Source: an uncultured Prevotella sp.
GTDB lineage: Bacteria > Bacteroidota > Bacteroidia > Bacteroidales > Bacteroidaceae
Assembly: GCA_934203355.1 (NCBI GenBank)
Contig: CAKPZC010000002.1
Span: forward strand, 1 to 64,000
Direction of reading: 5' to 3'
Length of the DNA stretch: 64,000 bases
Program-made: the position numbers and the translations under genes
Notes under the pieces: generated by a model
Seen by the model: the letters and a program-made list of their open reading frames with translations, nothing else
Databases searched by the model: none
What the model was told of the DNA's origin: nothing
Shown here: positions 62,597-64,000 of the stretch, one piece after another
Position numbering within the stretch: position 1 is the first letter of the stretch
How the letters are laid out: each line of letters begins with the position of its first letter

Positions 62597-64000
62597 ATGA
62601 CAACAGGTTATTTGTTATGGGTTGACGACGAGATAGAACTCCTTCGTGCCCACATCATTTTTCTACAAAAGAAAGGCTACGAGGTGGTGACGGTGAGCAA
62701 CGGCACCGACGCCATCGAGGAATGCAGACAGCACACCTTCGACCTTGTGCTGCTCGACGAGATGATGCCTGGCATCACTGGCCTTGAGACACTGCAACAG
62801 ATTAAGGAAATACAACCTGCCACGCCCGTAGTCATGGTGACTAAGAGCGAGGAGGAAAACATCATGGACCAAGCCATAGGCTCGAAAATTGCCGATTATC
62901 TGATTAAACCGGTAAACCCGAGCCAAATCCTGCTCACGCTCAAAAAGAATATACACAAGAAGCAAATAGTGACAGAAGTGACACAAACTGGATACCAACA
63001 AAACTTCCAGAACATCGCCATGCAGATAATGGACAGCCAAACGGTGGACGACTGGAAGGAAGTCTACCGCAAACTTGTGCACTGGGAACTGGAACTCAGC
63101 TCCACCGACTCCTCTATGACCGAGATGCTACAAATGCAGAAAGAGGAAGCCAACAACGCTTTTGCCAAATTCATACGACGCAACTATATGGACTGGGTGA
63201 AACCTGGTGTCACCGAACGCCCACTGATGAGTCCAGACATATTCAAACGGAAAGTGTTTCCGCTGCTCAACAACGGAGAAAAGGTGTTTCTTGTGGTTAT
63301 CGACAACTTCAGATACGACCAATGGCGCGTGCTCTCGCAGGAAATTGGCGACATGTTCGACATCGAGGAGGATATGTATGTAAGCATCCTGCCCACAGCA
63401 ACACAATACGCCCGCAACGCCATCTTCTCGGGACTGATGCCAAAACAGATAGAACAAATGTTCCCTGAACTATGGGTAGACGAAGACGAGGAAGAAGGAA
63501 AGAATCTCAACGAAGAACCACTCGTGCGCACACAAATAGAACGCTATCGTAGACACGACTCGTTCTCATATCACAAAATCAACGACTCTAACGGAGCCGA
63601 CAAGATGATTGAACACTTCGACACACTGATGAAGAACGATCTCAACGTAATTGTTGTCAATTTCATCGACATGCTGTCGCACGCACGAACGGAGTCGAAA
63701 ATGGTACGCGAACTTGCCAACAACGAGTCGGCTTACCGAAGCATCACCCTATCGTGGTTCCGCCACTCGCTGATGGCAGAACTTCTGAAGGTGCTCGCAC
63801 AAAATAACTGCAAGATTATCATCACCACCGACCACGGCAGTATACGAGCCTCGAAACCAGTGAAAATAATCGGCGACCGCAACACCAACACCAACCTACG
63901 CTACAAGCTCGGCAAAAACCTCAACTGCCAGTCGAAGGATGTGTTTGTGATAAAGAATCCTGCCGAGGCACAACTTCCTGCCCCCAACATCTCTACATCC
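62597..64000 (+). CDS. porX: PorX, response regulator with PglZ domain (5' part)
   Basis: 468 codons are visible; the gene runs off the window. Residues 1-120 are a receiver domain: WVDDEIELL with acidic pocket, phospho-acceptor Asp54 in LVLLDEMMPG, Thr in MVTKSE and Lys in LIKPVNP. A helical linker follows, then a PglZ/alkaline-phosphatase-like domain beginning VFLVVIDNFRYDQWR, with metal-site motifs VIDNFRYD, SILPTATQYARNAIFSG and TTDHGSIR. PorX controls T9SS genes with the kinase PorY, and the PglZ domain has nucleotide phosphodiesterase activity in homologues. No DNA-binding domain is present. It follows porW by 21 bases, so regulator and component are co-transcribed. Confidence 0.92.
   Translation, partial: MTTGYLLWVDDEIELLRAHIIFLQKKGYEVVTVSNGTDAIEECRQHTFDLVLLDEMMPGITGLETLQQIKEIQPATPVVMVTKSEEENIMDQAIGSKIADYLIKPVNPSQILLTLKKNIHKKQIVTEVTQTGYQQNFQNIAMQIMDSQTVDDWKEVYRKLVHWELELSSTDSSMTEMLQMQKEEANNAFAKFIRRNYMDWVKPGVTERPLMSPDIFKRKVFPLLNNGEKVFLVVIDNFRYDQWRVLSQEIGDMFDIEEDMYVSILPTATQYARNAIFSGLMPKQIEQMFPELWVDEDEEEGKNLNEEPLVRTQIERYRRHDSFSYHKINDSNGADKMIEHFDTLMKNDLNVIVVNFIDMLSHARTESKMVRELANNESAYRSITLSWFRHSLMAELLKVLAQNNCKIIITTDHGSIRASKPVKIIGDRNTNTNLRYKLGKNLNCQSKDVFVIKNPAEAQLPAPNISTS

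Overview
The window looks like a chromosomal piece of a Bacteroidales bacterium, most likely Prevotella or a close relative. The grounds are: promoters of the Bacteroidetes type (TTG or TTTG, 19-20 bases, then TAnnTTTG) in front of many genes; type IX secretion (T9SS) components and cargo; BspA-like repeat proteins; lineage-typical families (DUF1599, DUF4834, DUF4369, DUF5020, BT_3928-like); and the neighbourhoods psd-pssA-DUF4834 beside dnaE-trxA and DUF1599-BT_3928-tpiA-SPOR-folE. Genes were assigned by reading motifs and context; no database search was run.

Layout. 1-466: 3' end of an AAA/PD-(D/E)XK family gene. 529-733: first copy of a structured repeat whose second copy is at 22880-23082. 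767-5657: minus-strand efflux operon (TolC-like, HlyD-like, two ABC-2 permeases, no ATPase). 5778-8814: coiled-coil membrane protein, HAD phosphatase and PlsC-type acyltransferase, with arrays of an 8-bp repeat on both sides of the HAD gene. 8886-13111: metallophosphoesterase, free-standing MetH activation domain, dihydroorotase, DUF4369 lipoprotein. 13221-15962: FtsB/DivIC-like protein, small membrane protein, dnaX. 16064-18855: TonB-dependent receptor, then two tandem genes for 29-residue hydrophobic peptides with their own promoter and terminator. 19046-24211: histidine-rich CobW GTPase, phosphoesterase, cytidylate-kinase-like protein, MATE pump, TlpA-like thioredoxin. 24408-30647: lipoprotein, DUF1599, DoxX/BT_3928-like, tpiA, SPOR, folE, lipoprotein, xthA. 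30655-34784: purine uptake pair and exported C1 peptidase, separated by more 8-bp arrays. 34788-42555: unknown acidic protein, DUF4834, pssA, psd, then divergent dnaE and trxA. 42644-50735: surface and secreted proteins (BspA LRR_5, a fibronectin-like T9SS protein, a DUF285-repeat protein) and two small peptide genes. 50848-57051: AAA/PD-(D/E)XK protein, transglutaminase lipoprotein, two ion-coupled transporters. 57308-57381: tRNA-Pro. 57518-64000: aroA, a small Cys-rich membrane protein, the T9SS lipoprotein SprE/PorW and the start of porX.

How it fits together. The right end encodes T9SS machinery and its regulator, and the 42-51 kb region holds proteins whose C-termini look like T9SS or related sorting domains, so machine and probable cargo lie in one window. 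The purine permease and Tsx-like porin form a two-membrane uptake route. pssA and psd are successive steps to phosphatidylethanolamine. The least explained items are the paired 8-bp arrays at convergent gene ends, the two-copy structured element, the tandem 29-residue peptides, the 50-residue peptide after the DUF285 protein, and a possible frameshifted small lipoprotein next to the LRR gene.
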